Of a stretch of 64,000 nt of DNA, positions 48,097-56,755 are shown in pieces. The stretch covers positions 253,810 through 317,809 of the forward strand of contig NZ_RCZB01000004.1 of NCBI RefSeq assembly GCF_006438785.1. The letters run 5' to 3'. Positions within the stretch are counted from its first letter, which is position 1. The number at the start of each line of letters is the position of its first letter. The notes under the pieces are model-generated. The model did not search any database. It was not told where the DNA came from and saw nothing but the letters and a program-made list of their open reading frames with translations. Position numbers and translations under genes: made by a program. Source of the stretch: Rhodanobacter glycinis. Its GTDB lineage: Bacteria > Pseudomonadota > Gammaproteobacteria > Xanthomonadales > Rhodanobacteraceae.

Positions 48097-48581
48097 TCAG
48101 GCGCTGGCTGCCGTATCCGATCCTGTCCGCGCTGCTGCTGTTGATCTGGCTGCTGCTGAACCAGAGCGTCGCGCCCGGCACGATCCTGCTCGGCGCGTTG
48201 CTGGGCATCGCGCTGGCGAAGGTGTTCGGCCTGCTGCGCCCGCCGAAGGCGCATGTACACAACTATCGGCTGCTCGGCCTGCTGTTCCTGCGCGTTGTCT
48301 ACGACATCGTGCGTTCGAACATCGCCGTGGCCCGGATCATCCTGCGTCGCGACAGCCGCATGCAGTCCGGCTTCGCGGCGATTCCGCTGACCCTCACCGA
48401 TCACTACGGCCTCGCCGTGCTGGCGTGCATCATCACCTCCACGCCGGGCACGATCTGGGTCAGCTACGACTCCGGCGCGAACATCCTGCTGATCCACGTG
48501 CTGGACCTGGTCGACGAGGCGGACTGGATCGACACGATCAAGCAACGCTATGAGCGCCCCCTGCTGGAGATCTTCCAATGA
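48093..48581 (+). CDS. mnhE: Mrp/Mnh antiporter subunit E
   Basis: A 162-residue subunit with two N-terminal helices (PILSALLLLIWLLLNQSVAPGTILLGALLGIAL) and a cytoplasmic domain carrying the family phrase SGFAAIPLTLTDHYGLAVLACIITSTPGTIWVSYD. The ATG overlaps the mnhD stop (ATGA), and the next gene overlaps its stop in the same way. Confidence 0.93.
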   Translation: MIRRWLPYPILSALLLLIWLLLNQSVAPGTILLGALLGIALAKVFGLLRPPKAHVHNYRLLGLLFLRVVYDIVRSNIAVARIILRRDSRMQSGFAAIPLTLTDHYGLAVLACIITSTPGTIWVSYDSGANILLIHVLDLVDEADWIDTIKQRYERPLLEIFQ

Positions 48582-48856
48582 GCCACAGCCTGCTCGGAGC
48601 TGCCGTCATCGTTGCGCAGGTACTGCTGCTGCTGGCGATGAGTTTCTCGATCATCCGCATGGCGCGCGGGCCGCGCGCGCAAGACCGCGTGCTGGCGCTG
48701 GACGCGCTGTACGTCAACGCGATGCTGCTGCTCACCATCGGCATCCGCACTGGCAGCCTGCTCTACGTCGAGGCCGGGCTGATCATCGCGCTGCTCGGCT
48801 TCGCCGGTACGGTGGCGCTGTCGAAATTCCTGATGCGCGGGCAGGTGATCGAATGA
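48578..48856 (+). CDS. mnhF: Mrp/Mnh antiporter subunit F
   Basis: A 92-residue three-helix subunit: SIIRMARGPRAQDRVLALDALYVNAMLLL contains the MrpF signature RGP-x3-DR and the conserved Asp. It overlaps its neighbours by four bases on each side. Confidence 0.92.
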   Translation: MSHSLLGAAVIVAQVLLLLAMSFSIIRMARGPRAQDRVLALDALYVNAMLLLTIGIRTGSLLYVEAGLIIALLGFAGTVALSKFLMRGQVIE

Positions 48857-49206
48857 ACCACCTCGACGACCTGCCGCCATGGGCGGCGATCCTGGTGGCG
48901 GTCCTCGTGCTGCTTGGCGCGCTGCTGGCCTTCGTCGGTTCGCTCGGGCTGTTGCGCCTGAAGAACTTCTACAAGCGCGTGCATGCACCCACCCTGGGCA
49001 CCACGCTCGGCACGTTCTTCATGCTGGCCGCCTCGATCACCTGCTTCTCGGTGCTGCACGGCCGGCCGATCTTCTACGAGATCCTGATCGGCGTGTTTCT
49101 CACCCTGACTACCCCGATCACCCTGATGCTACTGGTGCGCGCCGCGCTGTACCGTGATCGCGAGGAAGGCTCGGCGGACGTGCCGCAGGCGATGCCGCAC
49201 GAGTAG
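48853..49206 (+). CDS. mnhG: Mrp/Mnh antiporter subunit G
   Basis: A 117-residue last subunit with three helices and the MrpG phrase GLLRLKNFYKRVHAPTLGTTLGTFFMLAAS. ATG 48853 overlaps the mnhF stop. A weak hairpin without T run (49210-49229) lies between its stop and the convergent lipocalin gene. Confidence 0.92.
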   Translation: MNHLDDLPPWAAILVAVLVLLGALLAFVGSLGLLRLKNFYKRVHAPTLGTTLGTFFMLAASITCFSVLHGRPIFYEILIGVFLTLTTPITLMLLVRAALYRDREEGSADVPQAMPHE

Positions 49207-49229
49207 CGCGTCGCCGCGCATCCGGCGAC

Positions 49230-49772
49230 TCATTTCGTCGTCTCCGGCTGCTGCGGCACCTTGCGGATCTTGTCCAGCGGATAGCCCAGCGCCTGCACCC
49301 GGGCCAGCAGCGCGTCGTAGTCGGCCTGCGGAATGGTCGGCGTGCGCGCCATCACCCAGGTGTAGTCGCGCGCGTCGCGGGCTACGATGACCTGGCTGTA
49401 ATCGTCCTTGAGCCAGGCCACGACGTACTGCGCCTTCAGCGGCCAGAACACCTGCACGCCCCACACCGCGTTGCCGCTGCCGGGCCTGACGATGCCGGTG
49501 GAGTGGATGTCCTTTTTTTCGCCATCGAAGCTGCCTTCGCGGAAATGGAACGAAGTGGCGACGTCGCCATTGGGCTTGAGCGAGTAGACCTCGACAGCGT
49601 CGTACGCATTCTTTTCGAAGCGGGTCGGGATGGTGGCGATCACGTACCAGTTGCCCATGAAACGGGGCAGGTCGACGTGGGCCACCGGTTTGATCGGCGG
49701 CAGCTGGCTGGCACAGGCGTTGGCATTCAGCAGCACGGCACAGGCCATCAGCAGGGTCTTCGAAAGTTTCAT
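49230..49772 (-). CDS. blc: bacterial lipocalin (Blc-like), end of lipid operon
   Basis: A 180-residue exported lipocalin: signal peptide MKLSKTLLMACAVLLNANAC with a possible lipobox, and the lipocalin hallmark DLPRFMGNWYVIATIPTRFEKNA (GxW near residue 41). The ending DYTWVMARTPTIPQADYDALLARVQALGY is typical of Blc. Blc binds lysophospholipids or fatty acids at the outer membrane. The start at 49772 has GGAG. It is the last of eight minus-strand genes that modify membrane lipids, 35 bp after a methyltransferase gene, so it may carry their lipid products. Confidence 0.92.
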   Translation of the reverse strand: MKLSKTLLMACAVLLNANACASQLPPIKPVAHVDLPRFMGNWYVIATIPTRFEKNAYDAVEVYSLKPNGDVATSFHFREGSFDGEKKDIHSTGIVRPGSGNAVWGVQVFWPLKAQYVVAWLKDDYSQVIVARDARDYTWVMARTPTIPQADYDALLARVQALGYPLDKIRKVPQQPETTK

Positions 49773-49807
49773 GGTCGCTCCGGACGAAGGTGGTGAGGGG
49801 CGTGGAG

Positions 49808-50884
49808 TCACGGCCGCGCGAAGCGGTAGTGCACGACCAGCCACTCCTGGCCGTCGGCGTAGCCGAACAGTTCGGCGCAGGACATCCAGAACATGCGCCA
49901 GCGCTGGAACCACAGCGGCGCCGCCTGGCGTCCGTAGGCTTCGGCGAGTACTTTCATCACCCGCTCGCGGTGGGCGTCCTGGTTGGCCAGCCAGTGGTTG
50001 GCGGTGCGCTGGTAATGCGTGCCGTCGACCAGCCAGCGCTGCTCGATGTTCAGCGTCGACTGGAACCACAGCAGCGTGTCCGAGGCCGGCATCAGCCCGC
50101 CGGTGAAGAAATGCCGGCCCATCCAGTTGTCGTCGCCGGTGGTCTCGAACGGGTACATCGCGGTCTTGTGCGCGAAGATGTGCACGAACAGCTTGCCGCC
50201 GGGACGCAGCCAGCCGGCGATGCGTTCCAGCAGGGTCTCGTAGTTGCGCATGTGCTCGAACATCTCGATCGACACGCAGCGATCGAACTGTGCTGCTTCC
50301 AGCTCCAGCCGGTTCACGTCGCAGGTGATCACGCGCACGTTGAACAGCCCGCGCCTGCGACACTGCGCCTCGATGTGTTCGCGCTGCTGGTTGGAGTTGG
50401 AGACGGCCCTGATCCGCGCATTCGGATAGCGCTCGGCCATCCACAGGGTCAGCGAACCCCAGCCGCAGCCCAGCTCCAGGATCGTCTGTCCATCGGCCAG
50501 TTCGGCACGTTCGCCGTACAGCCGCAGCATCGCCTCCTCGGCCTGCTCCAGCGACTCGTCGCCGCGCGGGTAGTAACAGCTGGAGTATTTCAGCCGCTTG
50601 CCCAGGCACAGCTCGAAGAACGCCGGCGGCAGTTCGTAGTGTTGCGCGTTGGCCTTGTCAGCATGGATCGCCACCGGGCTGTGCCGCAGCATCGCGATGC
50701 GCTCGGCATAACGCGCGGCCTCGGCGTCGAGGCCGCCGGCCTGTTCCTCGCGCAGGCGTTGCGCGCACAGTCGGCGAATGCCCTGGCGCAGCAGCGCATC
50801 GGGAAGGTGGCCGCGTTCGGCCATGCCCAGCAGGCCGGGCGCCGGGCGCTCGCTGGCCAGCTCGTTGGAAGCAGGGGTGTTCAT
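49808..50884 (-). CDS. CFA-synthase-like SAM methyltransferase
   Basis: A 358-residue class I SAM-dependent methyltransferase of the cyclopropane-fatty-acid-synthase superfamily, distinct from the full-length CFA synthase four genes upstream. Visible motifs: HYELPPAFFELCLGKRLKYSSCYY (lipid-side region), ILELGCGWGSLTLWMAERYP (SAM motif I), and CDVNRLELEAAQFDRCVSIEMFEHM. The N-terminus has HADKANAQHYELP where CFA synthases have AHYDLGND. It may methylate an unsaturated acyl chain without ring closure. The ATG at 50884 overlaps the upstream stop; a longer frame to 51358 is antisense-like noise. Confidence 0.85.
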   Translation of the reverse strand: MNTPASNELASERPAPGLLGMAERGHLPDALLRQGIRRLCAQRLREEQAGGLDAEAARYAERIAMLRHSPVAIHADKANAQHYELPPAFFELCLGKRLKYSSCYYPRGDESLEQAEEAMLRLYGERAELADGQTILELGCGWGSLTLWMAERYPNARIRAVSNSNQQREHIEAQCRRRGLFNVRVITCDVNRLELEAAQFDRCVSIEMFEHMRNYETLLERIAGWLRPGGKLFVHIFAHKTAMYPFETTGDDNWMGRHFFTGGLMPASDTLLWFQSTLNIEQRWLVDGTHYQRTANHWLANQDAHRERVMKVLAEAYGRQAAPLWFQRWRMFWMSCAELFGYADGQEWLVVHYRFARP

Positions 50885-51663
50885 CGTTCGGTCCTCTTCG
50901 GAAACCATGGAATCAGCATTGGCGTGGTGCGCTGGTATTCGCGGTAGTCCTCGCCGCGACTGCGCAAGGCCTGCGCCTCGGTGTACGGCACGCCGCTGAT
51001 CCAGCGCAGGAACACGTACATCAGCAGCGGACCGGACCAGGCCAGCCAGGCGATCGGCGAACCGATGGCGAGGCAGACGTAGGCAAACCAGTGCAGCCAC
51101 TCGAAGAAGTAGTTCGGGTGGCGCGACCAGCGCCACAGGCCCGCACGGCAGGTACGGCCGCGGTTGGCCGGGTCGTTGCGAAAGCGTGCCAGCTGCGCGT
51201 CGGCGATCGACTCGCCGATCATGCCGAGCAGCCAGATCGCGAGGGCAACGGGCAGCCACAGGCCGGACGCTTCCGGGTTGCGTGACACCGCCACGAACGG
51301 CAGCGCGAACAGCACGACCAGCAAGGCCTGGAACTGGAAGAAGGCGAAGAGCTTCCACTGGCTACCGCGCCAGTGCGCGCGCAGGTTCCGGTAGCGGCCG
51401 TCCTCCGGTTCGCCGCGCACCCGTCGCCACAAATGGACGGCCAGACGGCTGCCCCACAGGCCACCGAGCGCGGCCAGCAGCAGTCGCGTCCACGGCGTGC
51501 CGCTGCCGGTGATCGCCAGCAGCACGGCGCTGCCACCCACGCCCGCGGCCCACAGCACGTCGACGATGCCCGCATTGGCGTGGGTGCGCTGCCAGCGCCA
51601 GCCCAGGCTCATCATTGCCGCCGCAAGCGTCCACACGATCAGCAATTGCCAGCAGGGATTCAT
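50881..51663 (-). CDS. DUF1295 membrane protein (steroid 5-alpha-reductase-like)
   Basis: A 260-residue multi-spanning protein with at least six hydrophobic helices. The C-terminal part RAGLWRWSRHPNYFFEWLHWFAYVCLA matches the DUF1295 / 3-oxo-5-alpha-steroid 4-dehydrogenase-like family, related to membrane methyltransferases and NADPH-dependent ene-reductases. The conserved RHPNY motif is present. Its acceptor is unknown; in this operon an acyl chain of a phospholipid is the obvious candidate. It overlaps both neighbours by four bases. Confidence 0.87.
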   Translation of the reverse strand: MNPCWQLLIVWTLAAAMMSLGWRWQRTHANAGIVDVLWAAGVGGSAVLLAITGSGTPWTRLLLAALGGLWGSRLAVHLWRRVRGEPEDGRYRNLRAHWRGSQWKLFAFFQFQALLVVLFALPFVAVSRNPEASGLWLPVALAIWLLGMIGESIADAQLARFRNDPANRGRTCRAGLWRWSRHPNYFFEWLHWFAYVCLAIGSPIAWLAWSGPLLMYVFLRWISGVPYTEAQALRSRGEDYREYQRTTPMLIPWFPKRTER

Positions 51664-52220
51664 GCGGCCTGTCCTCGTGCCGGATGCGACGGAACGGTCG
51701 CGCGCGACGACGTCGAGACGCGCCTCGCCAGCCAGGCCAGCGCGGGGGTCGCCAGCGCCCAGCCGGCGGCAAGCACCAGCAGGCCGCGCCAGGCCGGCTC
51801 GGCGAAGCTCACCACCTGCCAGCCGCGCGCTGCGCCCAGATACGCCAGCGGACCGCCGACCAGCCCCAGCAGTGCGGCCAGCCACAAGTGATTCTGCAGA
51901 TGGCGCAGCGACTGGCTGAAGGTCAGCGCGAAGGTGATCCACAGCGCCAGGATCCACGCCGGCGCCAGTTCCGGATCCGGCCAGCCGCCGGTATAGCTGG
52001 CCAGACCATGGCGGATCATCCCGCCGTCGAGCAGGAAACCGAGCACCAGTCCGGCCGCCATCAGGCCGAGATCGACGCGGATATTTCGAGCCAGGGCCAA
52101 CTGGGCCAGCGCATAGACCAGCATGGCGAGCACGCCCGGCCAGGCCGCGCCGTGGCCGGCACCGATCACCGCGGCAAACCACACTGCCTGGTAGCCGATC
52201 AGGCTGAGCCAGAAACTCAT
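51660..52220 (-). CDS. DUF2878 membrane protein
   Basis: A 186-residue protein with about five hydrophobic helices. The phrase DLGLMAAGLVLGFLLDGGMIRHGLASYTGG together with PAWILALWITFALTFSQSLRHL matches DUF2878. Its function is not known, but it recurs beside CFA synthase, DUF1365 and DUF1295 genes in proteobacteria. The start at 52220 overlaps the CFA synthase stop; a frame to 52358 is an artefact. Confidence 0.82.
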   Translation of the reverse strand: MSFWLSLIGYQAVWFAAVIGAGHGAAWPGVLAMLVYALAQLALARNIRVDLGLMAAGLVLGFLLDGGMIRHGLASYTGGWPDPELAPAWILALWITFALTFSQSLRHLQNHLWLAALLGLVGGPLAYLGAARGWQVVSFAEPAWRGLLVLAAGWALATPALAWLARRVSTSSRATVPSHPARGQAA

Positions 52221-53512
52221 GCCGGCAACTCCACGCCGGCGGCCGGCCCGGGCAGCCCGGCGGTGCGGCGATGGCCGGGCTTGACCATCAGCAAATGCGC
52301 CACGCCGATCGAGCGTTCGCGGAAACCGCCTTCGCAATACGCCAGGTAGAACGCCCACATCCGGATGAAGCGCTCGTCGAAGCCTTGCGCGCGCACCTGC
52401 GGCAGCCTTGCCATGAAGCGTTCGTGCCAGGCTTTCAGGGTCAGCGCGTAGGAGTTGCCGAAGTCTTCCAGCCCGGTCAGTGCCAGGTCGCTGGCGCGGG
52501 TCTTCGCCGCCAGCAGCGCGTTGATCGACGGGATGAAGCTGCCGGGAAACACGTGGCGCTTGATGAAGTCGACCGATTTCAACGCCTGCGCGTAGCGGTG
52601 ATCCTCGATGGTGATCGCCTGCACCAGGGCCAGGCCGTCCGGTTTCAGCAGACTGCCCAGCTTTTCGAAATAGACGTCCAGGTAGGGCGCGCCGATCGCC
52701 TCGACCATCTCGATCGAGACCAGCTTGTCGTACTGGCCGTCGAGGTCGCGGTAGTCCTGGAGCAGCAGGGTGACGCGATCACTCAGGCCCGCGGCCGCGA
52801 TGCGCCCGCTGGCCAGTGCATGTTGCTCGCGCGAGATCGTGGTGGTGGTGACATGGCAACCGTAATGCGTGGCTGCGTACAGCGCGAAGCCGCCCCAGCC
52901 GGTGCCGATCTCGATCACCCGGTCGGTCGGCTTCAGGTCCAGCTTGCGGCAGATCCGCTCCAGCTTGCGCGCCGAGGCGGTCTCCAGCGTGTCGGCCGGA
53001 TCGGTCCAGATCGCCGACGAATACATCAGGTCGCTCGACAGGAACAGGCCGAAGAAGTCGTTGCCGAGGTCGTAGTGCGCCGCGATGTTGCGTCGGCTGC
53101 CATCGCGGGTGTTCCGGCGCAGGACGTGCCAGGCACGCATCGCCATGCCGCCGAGGCGGGCCAGCCCGCTTTCCATCCCGTCGAGCAGGTCGCGGTTGCG
53201 CAGCAGCAGCTGGATCAGCCCCACCAGATCGTCGCAGCGCCAGTGGCCGTCCATGTACGACTCGCCGGCCCCGACGCTGCCGTTGCGCGCCACCGCGCGA
53301 TAGAACTCGGGGTCCAGCACCTGCAGGTGGATCTGCAGGTCGGGATGCGCACTGGTCGGATCGCCCAGCTCGACCGTGCCGCAGGCGTCCTGCAACGCCA
53401 GCCGGCCGTGGCGCAGGCCGCGTATCCGGTCGAGCAGCCGCTGGCGCAGGAAGCGGTCGATGGCGCCGAAGGGGGCGTTTTCGCCCGTGAGGGTGGTGGC
53501 GATGTCGTTCAT
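52217..53512 (-). CDS. cfa: cyclopropane-fatty-acyl-phospholipid synthase
   Basis: A 431-residue cytosolic, membrane-associated enzyme that transfers a methylene from SAM to unsaturated phospholipid acyl chains. Motifs: NIAAHYDLGNDFFGLFLSSDLMYSSAIW (142-169), SAM motif I VIEIGTGWGGFA (199-210), VSIEMVEAIG with the active-site Glu, RHVFPGSFIPS and YCEGGFRERSIG near the C-terminus. All expected CFA-synthase landmarks are present. It follows DUF1365 by 20 bp and overlaps DUF2878. In this context it may act in a photooxidative lipid response and not only at stationary phase. Confidence 0.92.
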   Translation of the reverse strand: MNDIATTLTGENAPFGAIDRFLRQRLLDRIRGLRHGRLALQDACGTVELGDPTSAHPDLQIHLQVLDPEFYRAVARNGSVGAGESYMDGHWRCDDLVGLIQLLLRNRDLLDGMESGLARLGGMAMRAWHVLRRNTRDGSRRNIAAHYDLGNDFFGLFLSSDLMYSSAIWTDPADTLETASARKLERICRKLDLKPTDRVIEIGTGWGGFALYAATHYGCHVTTTTISREQHALASGRIAAAGLSDRVTLLLQDYRDLDGQYDKLVSIEMVEAIGAPYLDVYFEKLGSLLKPDGLALVQAITIEDHRYAQALKSVDFIKRHVFPGSFIPSINALLAAKTRASDLALTGLEDFGNSYALTLKAWHERFMARLPQVRAQGFDERFIRMWAFYLAYCEGGFRERSIGVAHLLMVKPGHRRTAGLPGPAAGVELPA

Positions 53513-53532
53513 GTCAGGTCTCGGGGACGTCT

Positions 53533-54333
53533 TCAGTCCGAATCATGGGAATGCCGCGCAGGGTGATCGTGGACGGGGTTGCGTTTGAGCCACAGCCGCA
53601 GCGCCTGCCAGTGGATCGCGCCGACCACCTGCGCGGTCATCAGAGGGTAGCGCCACAGCACGCGCGCCAGCGAGGCGCCGGTGAGCGGCCGGCGCTGCAG
53701 GGTCAGGGTGGCGTCGAACGTGTGCTGGCCGCCGCGGCTCACGTCCATGTGCACGCGCAGGTCGTCGCCCGGTACGGTGAAGCGCCAGTCGTATTCGCAG
53801 TCCATCGGCATGAACGGCGACACGTGGAAGGTCTTGGGAAAGCTCCAGTGCAGGGCGCGACCGAGCACCTGCGCATGCTCGATCGGAAGCACGTACGCGT
53901 GGCGCTCCTTCCACGGCGTGTTGGTGATCTCGGCCACGATCGCCACCAGGGTTTCGCCGTCTTCGGCGAAGCAGTAGTAGAAGCTGACCGGGTTGAACAC
54001 CAGGCCGGCGTAGCGCAGATGGGTGAGCAGCCGGATCGGCCCGAGCGGGCGATGGCCGGTGGCCTGTTCGACGCGCCGGCGTACCGCCTCGGCCAGCGGC
54101 AGGTCGGTCGGGCCGAGGTAATCGCGGCGGCGGAATTGCGCCAGGTTGCGATGTTCGCTGGACCACAGCCAGCGGTTCGCGAACACCTGCTCGACTTCGT
54201 CCAGGTCCAGATAGAGCTGGGCGATGCGGTAATCGAACGCGTGCGCGTGCGGCGCATGCCGGCGATGGCGCACCACGCCCTCGTACACCGCGCTGGCCAG
54301 TTGCAGTTTCGTGCTGGCGGGCTTCACGGTCAT
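53533..54333 (-). CDS. DUF1365 protein
   Basis: A 266-residue soluble protein. Family hallmarks: YEGVVRHRRHAPHAHAFDYRIAQLYLDLDE (start), LTHLRYAGLVFNPVSFYYCF and FHVSPFMPMDCEYDWRF. The HRRxxPxxHxF motif with several His suggests metal or cofactor binding, but no biochemistry fixes its role. It is nearly always next to an FAD amine-oxidase-like gene and CFA synthase, as here. ATG 54333 overlaps the upstream stop by four bases; the longer frame to 55125 is spurious. Confidence 0.9.
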   Translation of the reverse strand: MTVKPASTKLQLASAVYEGVVRHRRHAPHAHAFDYRIAQLYLDLDEVEQVFANRWLWSSEHRNLAQFRRRDYLGPTDLPLAEAVRRRVEQATGHRPLGPIRLLTHLRYAGLVFNPVSFYYCFAEDGETLVAIVAEITNTPWKERHAYVLPIEHAQVLGRALHWSFPKTFHVSPFMPMDCEYDWRFTVPGDDLRVHMDVSRGGQHTFDATLTLQRRPLTGASLARVLWRYPLMTAQVVGAIHWQALRLWLKRNPVHDHPARHSHDSD

Positions 54334-55628
54334 GCCGCCAGCTCCTGCTTGTGCATTTCGAGCGGTTCGAGCGGGCCGCCACCCAGCGGCCAGTGCACGC
54401 CCAGCGCCGCGGCGACGTCCACCGCGCTGCGCATGCCGTCCTCGTGGAAACCCCAGCCCCAGTACGCGCCGGCGAACCAGGTGCGGCGCCAGCCCTGGAT
54501 CTCCGCCTTGCGCGTCTGCGCGGTGACCGCGGCCTGCGTATAGACCGGGTGGTGATAGCGCATGCGCGCCAGCACCTTGTCCGGGTCGATCGCGTCGGTG
54601 CGATTGAGCGTGACCACGAACGGTTCGGGCGAGTCGATGCCCTGCAGCAGGTTCATGCAGTAGCTGACCGTGCAGGCGGCCTCGGGATCGCGCGGCAGCC
54701 ACGCGTTCCAGGCGGCCCACGCCTTGCGCCGCCGCGGCAGCACGCTGGCGTCGGTGTGCAGCACGGTCTCGTTGGCCTGGTAGGTCATCGCGCCGAGAAT
54801 GGCTTGCTCGCGCTCGTTCGCGTCGGCGAGCAGGGCCAGCGCCTGGTCGCTGTGGCAGGCCAGCACGATCTGCTCGAAACGCTCGCTGCCAGCGGCGCTT
54901 TCCACCTCGACGCCGTCGTGGTGGCGGCGGATCGAGAACACCGGGCAGTTCAGCCGCTCGTGCACCGGCCAGTGCGCGCGCAGCGCCGCCACGTAGCTCG
55001 ACGAGCCGCCTTGCACCACGCGCCACTGCGGGCGGTCGCCGAGCTGCAGCATCTGGTGGTTGGCCATGAACTGCACCAGGTAGCGTGCCGGGAACTTGAG
55101 GATCTGCGTGGCCGGCGACGACCACAGCGCCGAGGCCATCGGGATCAGGTGCTCGTCGCGGAGCGCCGCGCCATAGCGATGCTGCTCCAGGTAGTCGCCC
55201 AGCGTGGTCATGTCATCGCGCTGCAGCAGCAGCGCCGGCGCCTCGCGGTAGAAGCGGGCGAGGTCGCGCACCATGCCCAGGAAGCGCGGCGACAGCAGGT
55301 TGCGGCGCTGGCAGAAAAGCGTATCCAGCGTGGCCGCATTGTACTCCAGCCCGCTCGCCTCGCTGTGCACCGAGAAGCTCATCGTGGTCGGCTGCGAGGC
55401 CACGCCCAGCTGCGCGAACATCCGCGTCAGCAGCGGGTAGTGCGCCGGGTTGTGCACGATGAAGCCACTGTCGATGCGATAGCTGTGGCCGGCCTGTTCC
55501 ACCTCATGCGTATGCGTGTGCCCGCCGAGATAGTCGTTCGCCTCGAACAGGGTCACCTCATGCTTGCGCGACAGCAGCCACGCGGAGGCCAGCCCCGCGA
55601 TGCCCGATCCCACCACGGCGATGCGCAT
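54330..55628 (-). CDS. FAD-dependent amine-oxidase-like oxidoreductase
   Basis: A 432-residue flavoprotein of the NAD(P)/FAD amine-oxidase superfamily. The dinucleotide fold is at the very start (GSGIAG, residues 7-12, with FEANDYLGGHTHTH as the second FAD motif) and the C-terminal FAD motif is FAGAYWGWGFHEDG. Relatives beside DUF1365 and CFA synthase are thought to oxidise or desaturate an acyl chain. This makes it a candidate for the oxygen-insertion or dehydrogenation step if the operon makes furan or other unusual fatty acids; that is inference. Confidence 0.9.
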   Translation of the reverse strand: MRIAVVGSGIAGLASAWLLSRKHEVTLFEANDYLGGHTHTHEVEQAGHSYRIDSGFIVHNPAHYPLLTRMFAQLGVASQPTTMSFSVHSEASGLEYNAATLDTLFCQRRNLLSPRFLGMVRDLARFYREAPALLLQRDDMTTLGDYLEQHRYGAALRDEHLIPMASALWSSPATQILKFPARYLVQFMANHQMLQLGDRPQWRVVQGGSSSYVAALRAHWPVHERLNCPVFSIRRHHDGVEVESAAGSERFEQIVLACHSDQALALLADANEREQAILGAMTYQANETVLHTDASVLPRRRKAWAAWNAWLPRDPEAACTVSYCMNLLQGIDSPEPFVVTLNRTDAIDPDKVLARMRYHHPVYTQAAVTAQTRKAEIQGWRRTWFAGAYWGWGFHEDGMRSAVDVAAALGVHWPLGGGPLEPLEMHKQELAA

Positions 55629-55631
55629 GGC

Positions 55632-56639
55632 CTAGCTCCTCGCCCTGGCCAGCACCCAGGCGGGCACCGGCTTCAGCCCGCGCACCAGGCCGAGCAGCGC
55701 CATCAGCTTCAGGCCGTACCAGGTCAGGTCGACTTCCCACCAGCGGAAACCCTGGCGGCTGGAGCCGGGGAAGAAGTGATGGTTGTTGTGCCAGCCCTCG
55801 CCGAACGTGAGCAGGGCCAGCCACAGGTTGTTGCGGCTGTCGTCGCGGGTATCGAAACAGCGCCTGCCGTAGCGGTGCGCCAGCGAGTTGATCGTCACGG
55901 TGGCGTGGAACAGCACGATGGTGGAGACGAAGAACCCCCACACCAGCATCTGCCCGCCCGAGGTGCCCAGCTGCGGCGCCACGTGCTGCAGCAGCGCGCC
56001 CAGCGCGTACATGCCGATGGCGAGCAGCAGCGGGATCGCGATGTCGAAGCGGTCCAGCCAGCGCAGCTCAGGATACTTCGCCAGATCCGGCACCCGCGCC
56101 AGGTCGGTGCGGAAATTGCGCGGGGTCAGGAACCAGCCGACATGGCTCCACATGAAACCGTGCACGCCCGGCGAATGCGGGTCGGCCGGCGTGTCGGTGA
56201 CGCGATGATGATGGCGATGATGCGCCGCCCACCACAGCGGCCCGCGTTGCACGCAGGAGGCGCCGATGGTGGCGAACACGAACTGCACCGCGCGCGAGGT
56301 CTGGAACGTGCGATGCGAGAAGTAGCGGTGATAGAAGCCGGTGAGCGCGAACATGCGCAGCGCGTACAGCGCCGCCGCCACGGCCAGCGCCACCGGCGAC
56401 ACGCCGACCCGGATCACGCCGAGGCAAGCGAGGTGCATCGCCACGAACGGCGCCGCGCGCAGCCAGTCGATGCGGTCCTCGCGCGCCTCGTCCACCTCCA
56501 CCACCGCGCTGGTATCGAACCAGCGCCTTGCGGTGCGCGCCGGCCAGGACCGCCGGGGGCTGGTGCGACCGGACCCGCCAACAGTCGAGGCATCGACCCG
56601 GTCAGGCGGTGCAATCACGAGTGGATCTGGGTTGGCCAT
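55632..56639 (-). CDS. acyl-lipid/acyl-CoA delta-9-type desaturase
   Basis: Membrane di-iron desaturase of 335 residues, first gene of the lipid operon. The three His boxes are HRYFSH (104-109), HHRHHH (140-145) and HNNHHF near residue 290, with four hydrophobic segments. It would introduce the double bond that CFA synthase needs as substrate. It lies three bases before the FAD oxidoreductase gene. A desaturase at the head of such a cluster is not the arrangement I know from Shewanella or Rhodobacter. Its promoter matches the one in front of divergent tspO. Confidence 0.93.
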   Translation of the reverse strand: MANPDPLVIAPPDRVDASTVGGSGRTSPRRSWPARTARRWFDTSAVVEVDEAREDRIDWLRAAPFVAMHLACLGVIRVGVSPVALAVAAALYALRMFALTGFYHRYFSHRTFQTSRAVQFVFATIGASCVQRGPLWWAAHHRHHHRVTDTPADPHSPGVHGFMWSHVGWFLTPRNFRTDLARVPDLAKYPELRWLDRFDIAIPLLLAIGMYALGALLQHVAPQLGTSGGQMLVWGFFVSTIVLFHATVTINSLAHRYGRRCFDTRDDSRNNLWLALLTFGEGWHNNHHFFPGSSRQGFRWWEVDLTWYGLKLMALLGLVRGLKPVPAWVLARARS

Positions 56640-56669
56640 GGAAACATACCTGTCAGCGGTTCAATGACA

Positions 56670-56697
56670 GATACGCAGGAACCCCCGCGGCGGATGC
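56670..56697 (-). promoter_or_regulatory. probable ECF-sigma promoter of lipid operon
   Basis: On the minus strand GCATCC (56692-56697) and CGTATC (56670-56675) are 16 bp apart. The -35 ATCC core and the -10 are shared with the tspO promoter 60 bp away, and -35 TGATCC is what I recall for RpoE-ChrR (ECF11) promoters. Initiation near 56663 would leave a leader of about 24 bases before the desaturase ATG. Confidence 0.6.
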
Positions 56698-56755
56698 ATG
56701 CGCCGGCAAGATTGCCGGGCTTCACGTGGCCTCTCCCCGGCGCGTGCGAAGAAAC

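Noticed and set aside
49808..51358. 516-codon version of the CFA-like methyltransferase
   Set aside because: The first 158 codons lie in another frame of the DUF1295 gene. The overlap start at 50884 with a ribosome site is better.
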